DNA of 64,000 nt from Typha latifolia. Its lineage: Eukaryota > Streptophyta > Magnoliopsida > Poales > Typhaceae. The DNA is taken from the NCBI GenBank assembly GCA_019914945.1, contig CM034110.1, positions 5,101,808 to 5,165,807 of the forward strand, given 5' to 3'. Each line of letters opens with the position of its first letter. The stretch's first letter is position 1. Below are positions 45,479-57,231 of the stretch, one piece after another. The translations under genes and the position numbers were made by a program. A model generated the notes under the pieces. That model was not told the origin of the DNA, made no database searches, and saw only the letters and a program-made list of their open reading frames with translations.

Positions 45479-46730
45479 GGGTAATGAACTGCAGCCTTTT
45501 GGATGAAAATGTTATGGTTAGGGACTTGCTGGACCGCATATGGTCTGAACAACAGATAATCGATGCGGTGGGTGACGAACTGGCCTTCGACATTTTGACG
45601 TTTCAAGCTGGGAGGCCTACAACAGTAGACCAATGGATTTGGTGGCCGCACCCGCAAGGTATGCCAACCGTGAAATCCATCTATTCCTTCCTCCAACCAG
45701 CAGCGGTGGATAACTGGCCGGGGTGGAAGATGCTGTGGAAACTCCAGGTGGCGCCGAGAGTTCGCTCCTTCGTGTGGAAACTTTCCTGGAGGAGGCTTCC
45801 CACCAATGCCTGGCTGGGTGGACTAGGCCTGAGGCACGGGGGGCTGTGTGCTCTGTGTGAGGTGCATGAAGAGACTATAAATCATTTGTTCTTCTCATGC
45901 AGGTACAGCCTAGAGTGCTGGTCTGAACTGCATGCCTGCATGGGGGGGGTGACACATGTGGAGGAGAATTGGCTGACTACTACTTGGAGTGCGAAAGTGA
46001 AGGCTTACATTGCATCATTGTTGTGGTTGATCTGGAAGCAAAGGAATGCCATTACCTTCGGTGGAGGGAGAGTTAGCCCTAAGATAATCTTGGGGAGGGC
46101 GATGACAATGGCTAAAGAATATGCCAGGGGGGAGATGGTAGTGAAGGAGACCACAAAAAGGGCGCAGGCCAGATGGCAAGCTCCGGAGCCCGGCTGGCTA
46201 AAACTTAATACAGATGGGTCCTACGTACCAGGCAGCTACCAAGGGGGTGCAGGCATGGTGCTCAGGGACGAGGCTGGCAGGGTGTTACAGATGGCGTGGG
46301 AGCCATGTCCTAATGGGAATGCCTTATACGCGGAAGCGTGGGCGGCTAGATTTGGTCTCCGGTCGGTGGGCAAGGTGAGCCGGCTAAAGCTGGAGGTCGA
46401 CTCTCGGGAGCTCGCAGAAATCCTGCGGAGAGAGAAAAGCCCTCCGTGGTGCATTAGGAACATCACGAATGAATGCCATAGCCTGCTTAGGGAGTGTAGG
46501 GAGTGGAGTGTATTAAATGTATTCAGAGAGGCAAATAGGGTGGCCGACTGGGCAGCTAGCCGGGGGAAGGTGGCAGGGTCCTCAGGTGGGTTGGACCTGG
46601 ACAGGCCGTTTCCCTCAGATCTCTGTATTATCTTGGGCCTGGACAACCCGGGTTAGCTTGCTAGCTCGGGTCCGGCCAGCTGAATGAAACTTACTGATTT
46701 CAAAAAAAAAAAAAAAAAAAAAAAAAAAAA
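45479..46730 (+). mobile_element. 5'-truncated LINE inserted in the promoter of SKP1-like gene C
   Basis: A 16-bp direct repeat CACTACAAATAACCGA lies at 45463-45478 and 46731-46746. The insert ends in about 29 A residues directly before the second copy. Only the last third of ORF2 is present. Truncated at the 5' end and with a clean poly(A) and long exact target repeat, it looks like a recent target-primed insertion. It lies about 90 bp before the ATG of gene C. Confidence 0.92.
45484..46656 (+). CDS. LINE ORF2 fragment: zinc finger and RNase H, open (390 residues)
   Basis: It begins in-element at MNCSLLDENVMVRDLL. The connection region TTVDQWIWWP and KSIYSFL comes first, then APRVRSFVWKLSWRRLP and the zinc finger CALCEVHEETINHLFFSC (about residues 138-155). 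RNase H follows from about residue 236: LKLNTDGSYVPG, GAGMVLRD, Glu/Asp at LEVDSRELAEI, and the final REANRVADWAAS. No stop or frameshift, unlike the 37-42 kb LINE. It has no endonuclease or RT, so it cannot move by itself. Whether it is transcribed with gene C is unknown. The ATG is simply the first in the truncated frame. Confidence 0.8.
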   Translation: MNCSLLDENVMVRDLLDRIWSEQQIIDAVGDELAFDILTFQAGRPTTVDQWIWWPHPQGMPTVKSIYSFLQPAAVDNWPGWKMLWKLQVAPRVRSFVWKLSWRRLPTNAWLGGLGLRHGGLCALCEVHEETINHLFFSCRYSLECWSELHACMGGVTHVEENWLTTTWSAKVKAYIASLLWLIWKQRNAITFGGGRVSPKIILGRAMTMAKEYARGEMVVKETTKRAQARWQAPEPGWLKLNTDGSYVPGSYQGGAGMVLRDEAGRVLQMAWEPCPNGNALYAEAWAARFGLRSVGKVSRLKLEVDSRELAEILRREKSPPWCIRNITNECHSLLRECREWSVLNVFREANRVADWAASRGKVAGSSGGLDLDRPFPSDLCIILGLDNPG

Positions 46731-46837
46731 CACTACAAATAACCGACTGGTAGCCTTTCTCTCTCACCTCCATTTTTCCGAAGCAAGAACTCGAGAGAGA
46801 TACAGAAAGAGACGGTCTTTCTCTCCGCAATCGATCC

Positions 46838-48243
46838 ATGTCGATGGAGACAGCAAGCGAAGCGGTACTTCCCGAAGACTTCCAGCTCCGGGCGGCGGCG
46901 GCGGCGGAGCTGCTGGCTGAGGTGGCGTTCAATGAGGGCTTGATCTCGCCAGAGAAGAGACGCAGATCCAACAAGACGGTGATCCTGAAGAACTCGGATG
47001 GCTCCGTACGCGAAGTGGATGTGACAGTAGCGATGGAGTCGGCGTTGATCAAGAGGTGCCTCCTCTCCGGGAAGTTTAAAAATGGCGTCATAGGCATCAG
47101 CGGCTTCAGGACCAAGATCTTCGACATGGCCATCGGGTTCTGCAGGAAGACCGTCGTAATGAAACCTTCCAGTTCCTGGGAGGATATGCTCGTGAAGGAT
47201 GTCCGTATCGATTCCGATTCCCTCCTCGAGCTCATCTCGGTGAGTCACCAATCTTGAGATGTTTGATGCTCTAAATACGATAGATACTTATTCTGTGGAA
47301 ATTAGGATGAGATTAAAGATAGCATTTGGGCATTTGCGAGTAATTCTTGCCAATATCTTAGGTCGTGGATTGGGTCAATATGTAAGATGAGGTTTATGGA
47401 ATAAGCTAGTATAAAATAAAATTATCAAAATGAATGGCTCTTTAATAAGTCTGGAAATAAAATATATTTGTGGAGACTTCTCCCTTTAAAAATCTTAGCT
47501 CTGATTGTATTTTTTTTCTTTTGATTTTAGGGTATGATGTTTCTCTTTGTGGATATGCTGTACATCATCAATTGCTCTGCAACATATGCTTATTAATCCT
47601 GCAGTGAATTAGGATTTCCGGATTATTGTAAGTATCTAACATATAGACGCGGAGATAATTTATAGCATATAATGTAGGTTATGTTTGATCTTTTCCCGGA
47701 TAAGATTAACTGGAAATGCCAGCTTACTGTTTCATATGTACACTGCTATATTGCTCTGTTCATTAGTTATACTGATATGCTACTTTTGATCCTTTTAACA
47801 AAGGTAGTGTGTATTCTTAGATGTCCATTCCATTTTCCCCATAGTATAAGGTGTTTTGTTCTGTGAATATGTATTCCCTTTGGATGGTAGTATGTCGGTC
47901 TACTTCTGTTCATACTTCTTCATCATGTATTTTGCTCTTAAAGAATCAATCTTTTTTATGTTAATTTCCTCACAGTTTTTTTTTCCTGAATAATGTTAAG
48001 ACAGTTCAGGTTAAGATCACAACTGATTGTGTGAAGTGGATTAACATTATCTTTTATTGCGTCGATGTACAGGCTGCAAACTACCTTGGGATAGAAGGAC
48101 TCAAGGATATGACCTGTCGAAAAGTGGCCAAGATGATGAAGGGAAAAACTAGTGATGATATTCGACATCTGTTTTACATCGCGGATGATTTGAGTATTTC
48201 TGAAAAGAAAGTGATAGAAAAAGCTAAGATGGCTGACAAATGA
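46838..48243 (+). CDS. SKP1-like protein, gene C of the local subfamily
   Basis: Exon 1 is 46838-47239 (134 codons) and exon 2 48073-48243 (56 codons plus stop), phase 0, TCG|GTGAGTCAC ... GTACAG|GCTGCA; product 190 residues. It starts MSMETASEAVLPEDFQLR, with an Ala-rich extension to about residue 45. The POZ part reads KTVILKNSDGSVREVDVT, MESALIKRCLL, SSWEDMLV and LLELIS. Exon 2 gives AANYLGIEGLKDMTCRKVA, MMKGKTSDDIRHLFYIADD and LSISEKK, ending KAKMADK. Relative to canonical SKP1 the W-x-F tail is missing. Its promoter block is split by a LINE (45479-46730) with about 90 bp left before the ATG, so normal expression is doubtful although the reading frame is intact. It is the only member on the plus strand. 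Confidence 0.87.
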
Positions 48244-48840
48244 ACTACCAGTGCTTTTGCTTATAGATATGCCAACTTTAGTTAGTTGTTGTGAAAGCTA
48301 GGATGTCTGACGGAAGAAAGTAGCAACATGCAGCAGATAATTTTCACCAAATATGATATAAACATGACTGTTTACAGTAGAATGAAGAGAAGTATTAGAA
48401 GAGCAACAAAGTACTAGTGCTTCGCTGAAGATTTTCTTTACATTTTCTTCTCTCCCGTTCTTATTCTTTCGCCAGGTAAAATTGAGACTACCGAAGTTCT
48501 GGTATAGATATGAATATGCAGAGGATGCTCAGAAGAGAGATTGTAATGTGAAGGATTTGGAAACCAAATCTAGTAGATAATGTTGGATGAATTTTCTCTT
48601 CCATTGCTCAAGTCTCCAGATCAGAAATTGTTATATCATTGTGGATACATTCAGCTGATGTTTTGCCATCACTGAACATTTATCTCATGACAGTTGATAA
48701 TCATAAACTTCTTTACCTGGGATATTACTGGGCCCAAATTAATCATAAATTTCTTTACCTGGAATGATGTGAAGCTATGGAAGAAGCATCATAAGAGACT
48801 TTCTAACGATTTGTTTCTCGAACTTTTCAAAATATGATTA
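48244..48840 (+). repeat. Duplicated 3' flank of the SKP1-like unit (gene C copy)
   Basis: Inverse of the blocks downstream of genes A, B and D; contains GTTTATATCATATTTGGTGA-type and GTAGATAATGTTGGATGAATTTTC-type words. It may carry the 3' untranslated region. Confidence 0.6.
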
Positions 48841-49659
48841 AAAAGTGTATTAAGATGAAACAACTCTGTCTTACATCGTGTTTGGATGGAGGGAATTGAG
48901 AAAAGAGAAAAAAATAATGGGCGATGAATTTTTCTCTTATTTGAATACAAATATTAGAAAAGAATAGAGGAGAAAGGAAGAAAAAAAATGATTCCAAATA
49001 ATCACTTTAAAACACGGTCTTTCTCTTCCTTTCTCATATAAATCCACTTAGCCTAATCACCCTCATTGATTAACCCCTCTATCATCTGCTCCGATCTCAT
49101 GGCCTCAGCTCTTCGAAGCTACCATGCTTGCCAAAATCTTCTGGCTCGCTCTTTCGATTGAGTTCAAGATGTTTCTACTATATTAATTACCATAGACCTA
49201 GAATGGCTTAAAATTAGTCGTAAGGAGGAGGTGAGCTCCAGTAGGTGTCATGTGGGTCATTGACATGGGGTGCAGGCTTCTAAGTTTATCAACTTCTTTG
49301 ATGAAGATAGCATGAGTGGGCCATGAGTAGAGAGTCCTTGTCTTTCTATGGCCTTTATTCTCAACTTGACTCTATGGAGGTTGGATTTCCAACCCAGAGA
49401 AGATAAAAGGCAACATCTATGTCATAGCTAAGTTTGATCGCCACCTCAAAGTAAAGTGCAGCAGCTTCATTGTTGGCCCTCATGGGTCAGGCGAGGCACC
49501 TATCATATGTGCATCAATGCATCGATTACTTGCATGCAATGATTCCATTCACGCTTAAAAGAGAATAGAGGGGATTAAAGAATTTGAGGGAGATTAACCT
49601 CACTGGATTTCAATCTCAAACTGGATGCTTATACCTAATCCAAGATATGAGGTAGGTTT
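48841..49659. other. Intergenic DNA
   Basis: No gene recognised. GTGTTTGGATGGAGGGAATTGAG at 48890 and the AATCTCAAACTGGATG stretch at 49613 hint at inverted ends of an old element, but the pairing is poor. Confidence 0.3.
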
Positions 49660-52560
49660 TCCCATTTTGAGGAGTTACACTATTATGTTGGTTTACTCGT
49701 CCTTGAAGCAACTCGAGCCCATGGACTTGGCCGTAAGCACAACTGGAAACTCATTTGAAAGTTGCACATCCCTCCTAAAATTAAACTCATTTGGACTTGG
49801 CCGTGGGCACAACCATTTCATATTTATTTCTTATTTGGTATTCTGCCATGGACATTGGGTTGCTATTCAAAACATCTGATCCAGTAGGCCTCCGGATGGG
49901 GATTGAGCCAACTAGTCTTAGATTCTTGAAGGGGCAATTCTTTCTCATAATAGTAGATCCCTTCTTGTTATAACATGTATGGTAAAACTGCAATAACATT
50001 CTCTTAGATAATGGGAGGGAACCTGTCACTGTGATGTAGAGAGAAATCTTGCACTGGCCTTTTAATATTTCGATGTTCTCTCCTATACTATTCAAAGCTA
50101 TTTAGATCTTCTTTGTCTTATCTGATCAGAACTCTCACCTTCTAGGTTTGAATCTTAAAACTAATAGCTCCTTCATTGGATTAGTAGATACTTTAGTTGT
50201 TGATCTATCCTCCTGTCCACTCTCATAGAGGAAGTAGTTGCCTTAGAGGAAGTAGTTGTTGAGAAGGCATCATGAATAGTTGATAATATCCTTGAAAATT
50301 GTTGCTACCTCCTCTCTCTTTTCCGTACTCCAGGAGATCCCATTGCTACTTTGACGCCAACAAAGATGCAGACTGGCTCGCAAATTTGGCTCAACTAATG
50401 GGTTATGGTTGCACTTGGGATGAGACAAATTTTGGCCTTAGCCATTAATGGGGCAATTTGTAGCCACAATGATTAATTGCAATAACAAAAAACAGAAAAC
50501 TGGAGGGCACATGCACCTCCTCCTCTCTCCCTTACTGATACAACAACGAAAGGGAAATGAATGCGATCTTCTTGGCGAGTTATTAGATTTCAAATTTTAT
50601 TCAACCTACTTAAATCCTTTGTATGAAAGAAAACCCTAATCCTATCACACCCTCTCTCCTTCCAATGCCGCTAGCACCCTCTTCCTTTTCTTCTACTTTT
50701 TTTCCCTATTGAAGTACGCGTCATTAGATCAAACCGCCAAAGCACCGCTAGAACAATAGGAGAACCTCTCAACTCACTAGCGAGTCCACTCCAATCCCAC
50801 TTATTTAATTTAAATTTGATAGAGTAAATAACATGTACCTTAATTTTTGGTGTTTTTGGCTTTGTTAGTGAAATTCACCGGTTGGTGGCTTTAGGTGGCC
50901 ATTGCTTTAGTCTAGAAAGCTCCACCTCATCACTAATGTGATGCGGACTACACTGAGTCATCTCATGTATGGATACAACCTATGGACTATTTTCCTATTT
51001 TGTTTCTAGTTTTCTTCAAAAATAAAAATTTTGGCTGTCACGTTTTGAACGAGGGGAGGTAGCGTTTGAATGCTTTATTCGAACACCTACATATGTTCAC
51101 ATATACAGAGAACACGCAGATGTCTCGCTCGGTGAGAATACCTTATTTTTAGGTTTATCATTTGTTAGTTTTGCTTATTAGGTTAGCCTCTTAATATGTG
51201 GAAGGCAACCTAATTAAGATTATCAATGAATATTATATTTTTCTTCATTCTTCCTCTACTCTAACTCTTCTCCCTCCTCGTTCAAACCCTAGGTGTGTGC
51301 CATCTCAACGCCTGTTACTCTTAATCTCCCTCGACTGTGGAGTCCTCCTTGGGATCTCGACCATCTTCTCCTCCCTCATCCTTCTCCCATCAGCACCCCG
51401 TGCAACCAAATCTATCACCATTATCACCACCCTTATCACTATCATCACCATCACCCGCCATCTCCACCTCCACTGTAATATTGCCTATTTTTTTCCCTAG
51501 GTGCAATCAGAATCTGCGAATGACATGAGTATTAAAAATGCAGGTTAGGAAGATAAGGAATGATCCCAATTGATTTTGTAATTTTCTAACTATGGGAGAA
51601 TATTTAGAAAATATTCTCCTCTGACTATGCGGACTGCTTCTCTATACGTGAGCTTGATCAGGTAACGGATGCTCGGTTCATATCAATCACTCTTGTTTAA
51701 TAGGAATCTTCAATCGAGTTCCAAAGTGACCGAGAGAGGTAGAACCATGAAACCTCCTTCCGTGGCCTTCTTCCGTTGCATCCAGTCTCGCTGTCGCCGC
51801 TTGTTGCATTTGACCTTCTGGTTGAACTTCTCTTCTCGTGAGGATTTTGTTGGCACATTTATTTTCGATCTTGTAGCCTTGTTGGTAGATCCAAGTACCA
51901 CGGTGGCCTATGGCCATGGAGGGTACTCCTTCCATTGTCGACTCTCCTCCACACGTGGATCGCTTTGGTTGTAGTGGTGATGTGGATGCCCTTAACTTAG
52001 ACCTAAGGGATGCTTATGCCTTTGATTACTATGTTAATTTTATATAGATCTCTTTTTTCTTTAAAACAGAAGAAAAAGAAAAGGAAATGTTTTAATCAAT
52101 TTATAGTATATTCATGTCCAATTAGTTGTAAGATGCATTAAATTAAATACGTATAATAGTTGTTTTATTTGCATCACATTAAATGCATTGGATACTTCTC
52201 TCCTCTCTCACCTCAACTAATGGGTAGTTTGGAAATGAAAATGACTTATCATGGAAAGAAACTAAAAATGAACTTATCCACTGAAAATGAAAATGCACAG
52301 AATTTTATTGCAAATTATTAAAAGATATACAACTAATTTAGAAACTTGCAAACATAATATGACAATAGAATTACTTGAATCAATTTTAAGAAGTCACATA
52401 GGTAAGGACTTATTTGATATTCTTCATGATAAAATATTGTACATATGAGAGAATAAGCTATAGGAAAAGAATGTCAGCCCATGAGAGAGGTCATATGTTT
52501 GAATTGCAAGTGCCCTTGTAGACATTGGGTTTGATATTTGATATACTAGGCCTTCTGGAA
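49660..52560. repeat. Segmental duplication copy B, left part (holds empty sites)
   Basis: Matches copy A (33570-43680) without the solo LTR, LINE and hAT element found there. Junction words: CGCTAGAACAATAGG near 50752 (empty LTR site), GAGGATTTTGTTGGC...GTAGCCTTGTTGGTAG at 51840-51890 (empty LINE site), and GGTTGTAGTGGTGATGTGGATGCC near 51967 (empty hAT site). No host gene recognised. Confidence 0.7.
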
Positions 52561-52675
52561 TGAAAAACTAATGGCATAATCCAACTTAGAAAATTGAAGA
52601 GAGTCTGAATTTGGTCGAATGGTGGCCGATCAGAGATCTGACCATTGGAATTGAATGTAACTTGGAGGGTTGGAG

Positions 52676-53045
52676 ATCATGGATAGAGGAATGATTTTAC
52701 AGGAACGAATTGGTGGAGTGGTGATCGAGTGGTGGAGGTGGAGCTCGGCTATAGTTTGGTAATAGTGGAGGAGATAGTGGTGTGGTGTAGCATTGGAGAT
52801 CATGGATGGAGGAACAATTTTACAGGAACGAATCGGTGAAGTGGTGATCAAGTGGTGGAGATGGAGCTCGGCAATAGTTTGGTGATAGTGGTGTGGTGTA
52901 GATTAATGGTTGTCGAGTGTAGATGGGAGGGAGGAGAGTATGAGTTGTCTCTCAGGGACAGTGGAGGAGATAGTGATGTGGTGTAGATTAATGGTTATCG
53001 AGTGTAGATGGGAGGAAGGAGAATATGAGTTTTCTCTCAGGGACG
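52676..53045. repeat. Tandem repeats in the gypsy 3' LTR
   Basis: A unit with GGAGATCATGGATRGAGGAA is repeated at 52672 and 52793 (about 121 bp apart). A second with TTAATGGTTRTCGAGTGTAGATGGGAGG is repeated at about 52903 and 52989. Confidence 0.7.
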
Positions 53046-53640
53046 AGGAGGTGGGCAACAAGGTCGGCAATAGTGGTCGGCCAAGCTTGGATGAAGGAAC
53101 AAGGAAGAAGGTTCATACTAGGAAGAAGGAGATAGTTTTCCAATTGATCCAAAGATGGCTGGCTATGTGCGCACCACAACTATACGTAGGTGGCTACCAG
53201 TGACCTGGTTGGCCAAGCCTAACTAGCTTGGGTCCAACTAAACTCATTAATAAATAACTACCAATAAGCAAATAGTGAGATCATATGGTCTAATACAAAA
53301 TACAATGACTAATAAGAAAATGTGAAGCAATAATCAAATAGATAACCATTGGGGGCTAAGTGTAAATACCCTAATTCCTCCTTGGGTACCGAGCTCAATG
53401 TGATCCGGTCCTTTATAGCGACTCGGTCAAGCTGAATCCTATCAGCTCATTATGCTTCTCCCACCTTATCACTAAGGTATGAAATTGGGGAAACACTCTT
53501 GGAGTTTATTTTTACCGGATCGTTACAATTAAAAAAAATTATTTTATCGTGTCCGTCTCCAGCTCTTATGTACCTTCATCGGATGGCTTACCAAGTCATA
53601 AGACCAAAATCTCGAACTCTAGCCTATACCCATGTTGAGG

Positions 53641-56600
53641 TCATCTAGCTAGCACATGAACTGGCTTTGTAGTTTCTATCTCTTCCAATGGCTCAAGCAA
53701 ATATGTCCCCACTATTCGATCCGGTTCGATCCTCTCCGTTAGTATAGAAACATGGAACACTAACTGGACTTGCAATCCCCTGGGCAAATCCAAACAGTAA
53801 GCAACTAGTCTTATCCTTTCCATGACTCTAATTTTATATTGGACGTAATGTCACCTATCGATATGGCTGCACTTTATGAACACTATGTCGCCCACCTCGA
53901 ACTCGTGCTTATGGTGACTATGATCAACGATTTGCTTCATACAATTCTAAGCAATCTTCATATGTGCACGCTACCTTCTCAGTGTCTCATCACAGTCTAT
54001 CAAGGTTGAGTCAACTATCATCCATGCTGATGAAGCCAATAGGTCAAAAGTGTGCAGCACTAGTACTGACTGTCCACACACTATCTTAAAAAATATTATG
54101 CTGATGTTGTTGCAGTGAGCAATATTGTAGGGCCCCTCCGCCCATGGTAGGAACTATAACTAGCATCTCAGTCTCTCTCCCATGAAGCATCAAAGATACT
54201 GCTCGATGCCCCAATTGATCACCTTGGTTTTGCCATTCTTATGTGGGTGGTAGGACGAATTGAGGCCCAATTGGGTCTCATGCAATGTATAAAATTATGT
54301 CCAAAACTTGCTAGTGAAGACAATGGTATGCGACATGCCATGAAACTTCGCGACATCTCACACAAATACTTCATCCATGGCCTTGGCCAGACTCGCACAA
54401 TACTTCATCAAATCAATGGCTTAAACTCACATCCATGGGCACCGGGATACAACAATAGTCCACCTCAGTTCTCAAGATCTAGGTAGCTCTTTGGGTCAAC
54501 TACAATCTCCTACAACAACATCATAATGTCTGGCTTAGTCTTACCTACCCTCCTCAACTCATCGAGGATAAGAGTTATGCACTCTTCAAATAGGAATCAG
54601 TTTTTCGGAGGGCACCAAAAAAGGTATGAGCTTGGCGACATTAGGTTGGCACAATAAGGAGTTTGTTGTTCGATTCTCCACTCCCTTCTTATACTAAATC
54701 TTATAGTCGTAGCTTAGAAACTTAGTGACTCATCGCTACTATGCCGAAGTGTGTATTCACTATCTCATCAAGTAACTTGGTGAATCTCATAGGAGGCTCT
54801 ACTAGTCGGTCTGAATGACAAAGCATCGCCCTATCAAGTAAAGGGCGCCATTTCGTCACCGCGTGTAAGATGACGAGCATCTCCCTCTCATATGTTGATA
54901 GAAGGTGAGATATCCCTGATAAAGCCTTGCTTAGAAAGGCTACAAGTTTTCCCCCATACATGAGGATTGCACCTAGGCCAATTACCAACACGTCGCATTA
55001 GATCATGAATTATTTAGTATAGTCTAAAAGAGCCAAGACTGGTATCGACGTCATGGCGATCTTTAATTCTTCAAAGGCCGTTGTGGCTTTATTTGTCCAC
55101 TAAAATTAGTCCTTCAGTAGGGTTGTGAGTGGGGTAACGATCTTCCCATATTTGGCAATGAACCGCCATAGTATCCCGTAAGTCCAAGGAAATAGTACAG
55201 CCAAGTATACATGCTATTTTGCTTTAGTTGGCTGCAACTCCTTCCATGAGATTACATGGCCTAGATAAACCACTTATGGTACTCCTTAAAGGCATTTCAA
55301 CATCTGCCTTCAAGTGGTTCAGGTCCAACGATTTCAACACATTCTCTAAGCGTCGTAGGTGATCAGTTTTTATCCTACTATATACAAATATATCATCAAA
55401 GAATACTAGAACATACCATCGTAGTAGAGGCTTAAACGCATCATTCATGAGGCCTTGGAATGTTGTAGGATCACTAGTAAGACCGAACGATATCACTCAA
55501 AACTCATAGTGTCCATTATGAGTCTAGAACATTGTTTTATGAATGTCGATTGCATGAACTTAGATTTGGTGATACCTGGTTCGCAAATCCAACTTGCTAA
55601 AGATAATCATTTGCTCAGCAGCCTCTCTATGACTGGAATGAGATATCGATCTTTGACAGTAATAGCATTGAGCTCCTGATAGTCAAGACAAAACGCTAAG
55701 TCCCATCTTTCTTCCACACAAGCAAAACCAGCAATGAGTATAAGCTGTAACTTGGCTAAATTATTCCCTGCTCTAACATCTCAGCAACCATCTTGGAAGT
55801 CACCTCCTTCTACGTGGGGGTACTAGTACAGTCGCACATTTGCTGGCTCAGCCCCTAAGATGATCTCAATATGGTGGGCGGCTTCTCTCATCGATGGCAA
55901 CCCTTTGGATTCTTCAAATAGCCTAGAAAATTTATCAAGTAAATGCGATGAATTAATAGATGTACCTGAGCTTAGAGCCCATTCAGATTCAGCTAGTAAC
56001 ATCTAGAGAAAGTATGCCAAGTCTCACATTCTTGGCAGCCCACCATAGGCTGCAACGTTAGGCTCAACATGGATCTCACGCTGTCAAACCACACATCCTT
56101 ATCATTCTCTCTGAACATCATCCATATATTCTAGAAGTCTAAGGTGCATGACAGGACTTAAGCTTTGTAGCCACTATATACCCAGAACAATGTCAACCCC
56201 TGACAAGGCAATATGGTAAAATTTCATAGTAATTTTGTGGCTTTGCACGCAAATCTTAGCCCAGCGGCACAAGCAGTTTGCCTAAAGCTTGGTGGCATTG
56301 CCTATCGCTACATCAAACCTCGTTGTCGACTCAAGTTCAAGCTCAATCCTCTTAACTAGCTGCTCATCTAAAAATTTATGTGTACTTTCCAAGTCAATTA
56401 GGATGTGTACACAATACCTTTTGATGAGACCATCCACCCTAAGGGTCTTTCGTGCAGTTGTCCCCGAGTTATCTTGCAACGAGATCTCCACTTGCATGTT
56501 TTCTTCCATGAACTCATCCAAGGCCTCCTCCTAAGGCTCATGCATGATCTCCTCCTCAGCAACATCATTCTCTGCATCCTCAAATCCATCAATAAGCATT

Positions 56601-56660
56601 ATACTTTCCATTGGTTTTGGGCATCTATGTCCCAGCTTGAAGTACTCATCACATCGAAAG
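53641..56660 (-). pseudogene. Gypsy gag-pol remnant (zinc knuckle to integrase C-terminus)
   Basis: Minus-strand pieces, in coding order. Zinc knuckle CFRCDEYFKLGHRC (about 56640). Retropepsin-like ILIDLESTHKFLDEQL (56282-56521), with the catalytic DSG now DLE. Reverse transcriptase MISFGLTSDPTTFQGLMNDA and VLVFFDDIFVYS (55224-55496). RNase H KLVAFLSKALSG and STYEREMLVILHAV (54722-54991). Integrase FTSKFWT and SSYHPHKNGKTKV (about 54200-54360). The C-terminal part VAYCLDLPRGLQVQLVFHVS (53641-53823). Order PR-RT-RH-INT identifies Ty3/gypsy. Numerous stops and frameshifts throughout, so it is dead. Upstream gag sequence continues at 60220-60500, on the other side of the solo LTR. Confidence 0.8.
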
Positions 56661-56813
56661 CATAAACCCTTTGCCCTTTGCTCTTTGCTCCTTCACCTGG
56701 GTAGGTGTGAGAGTTTGAACAGGTGGCCATGTGCCTCCCTTAATATTAGTAGATGTTCTAAGAGGTGCCCTCACTCTAGATGATGATGCTGCTGCTGCTC
56801 TTAGCACCGTAGT

Positions 56814-57183
56814 TGTAACAACCCAATCTTAAAAATAATAATAAAAAAATTCTGGGCACGACGCGACCGCCACACTGTGGCCGGCCGCGTGCAAGCTGCG
56901 CATGCAGCTTGCGTGGTGGGGGCGCCACGTGCCCGCTGCCGCTGTTGCAGCCAACGGGCTGCGGCCAACTGGCCGCGGCGGGCCCCGGAGCCGCCGCAAC
57001 CCCTTCCATCGGCTCCTCTCTCTCTTTAAATCTCTCTCTCTATCTCTCTCTTTAAATCTCTCTCTCTATCTATTTATCTCTCTCGGTCTCTCTCTCACTC
57101 CACTCTCTCTCCACTATCTTTCGTACTCCTCGTCGCCGACCTTGGCCCGCCGCCACCTTCCCGAAGCCACCGCCACCAATGAG

Positions 57184-57231
<48 letters not shown>

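Noticed and set aside
48880..49640. Possible MITE with GTTTGGATG / CATCCAGTTTG ends
   Set aside because: End pairing is short and poor, and no target duplication is visible.
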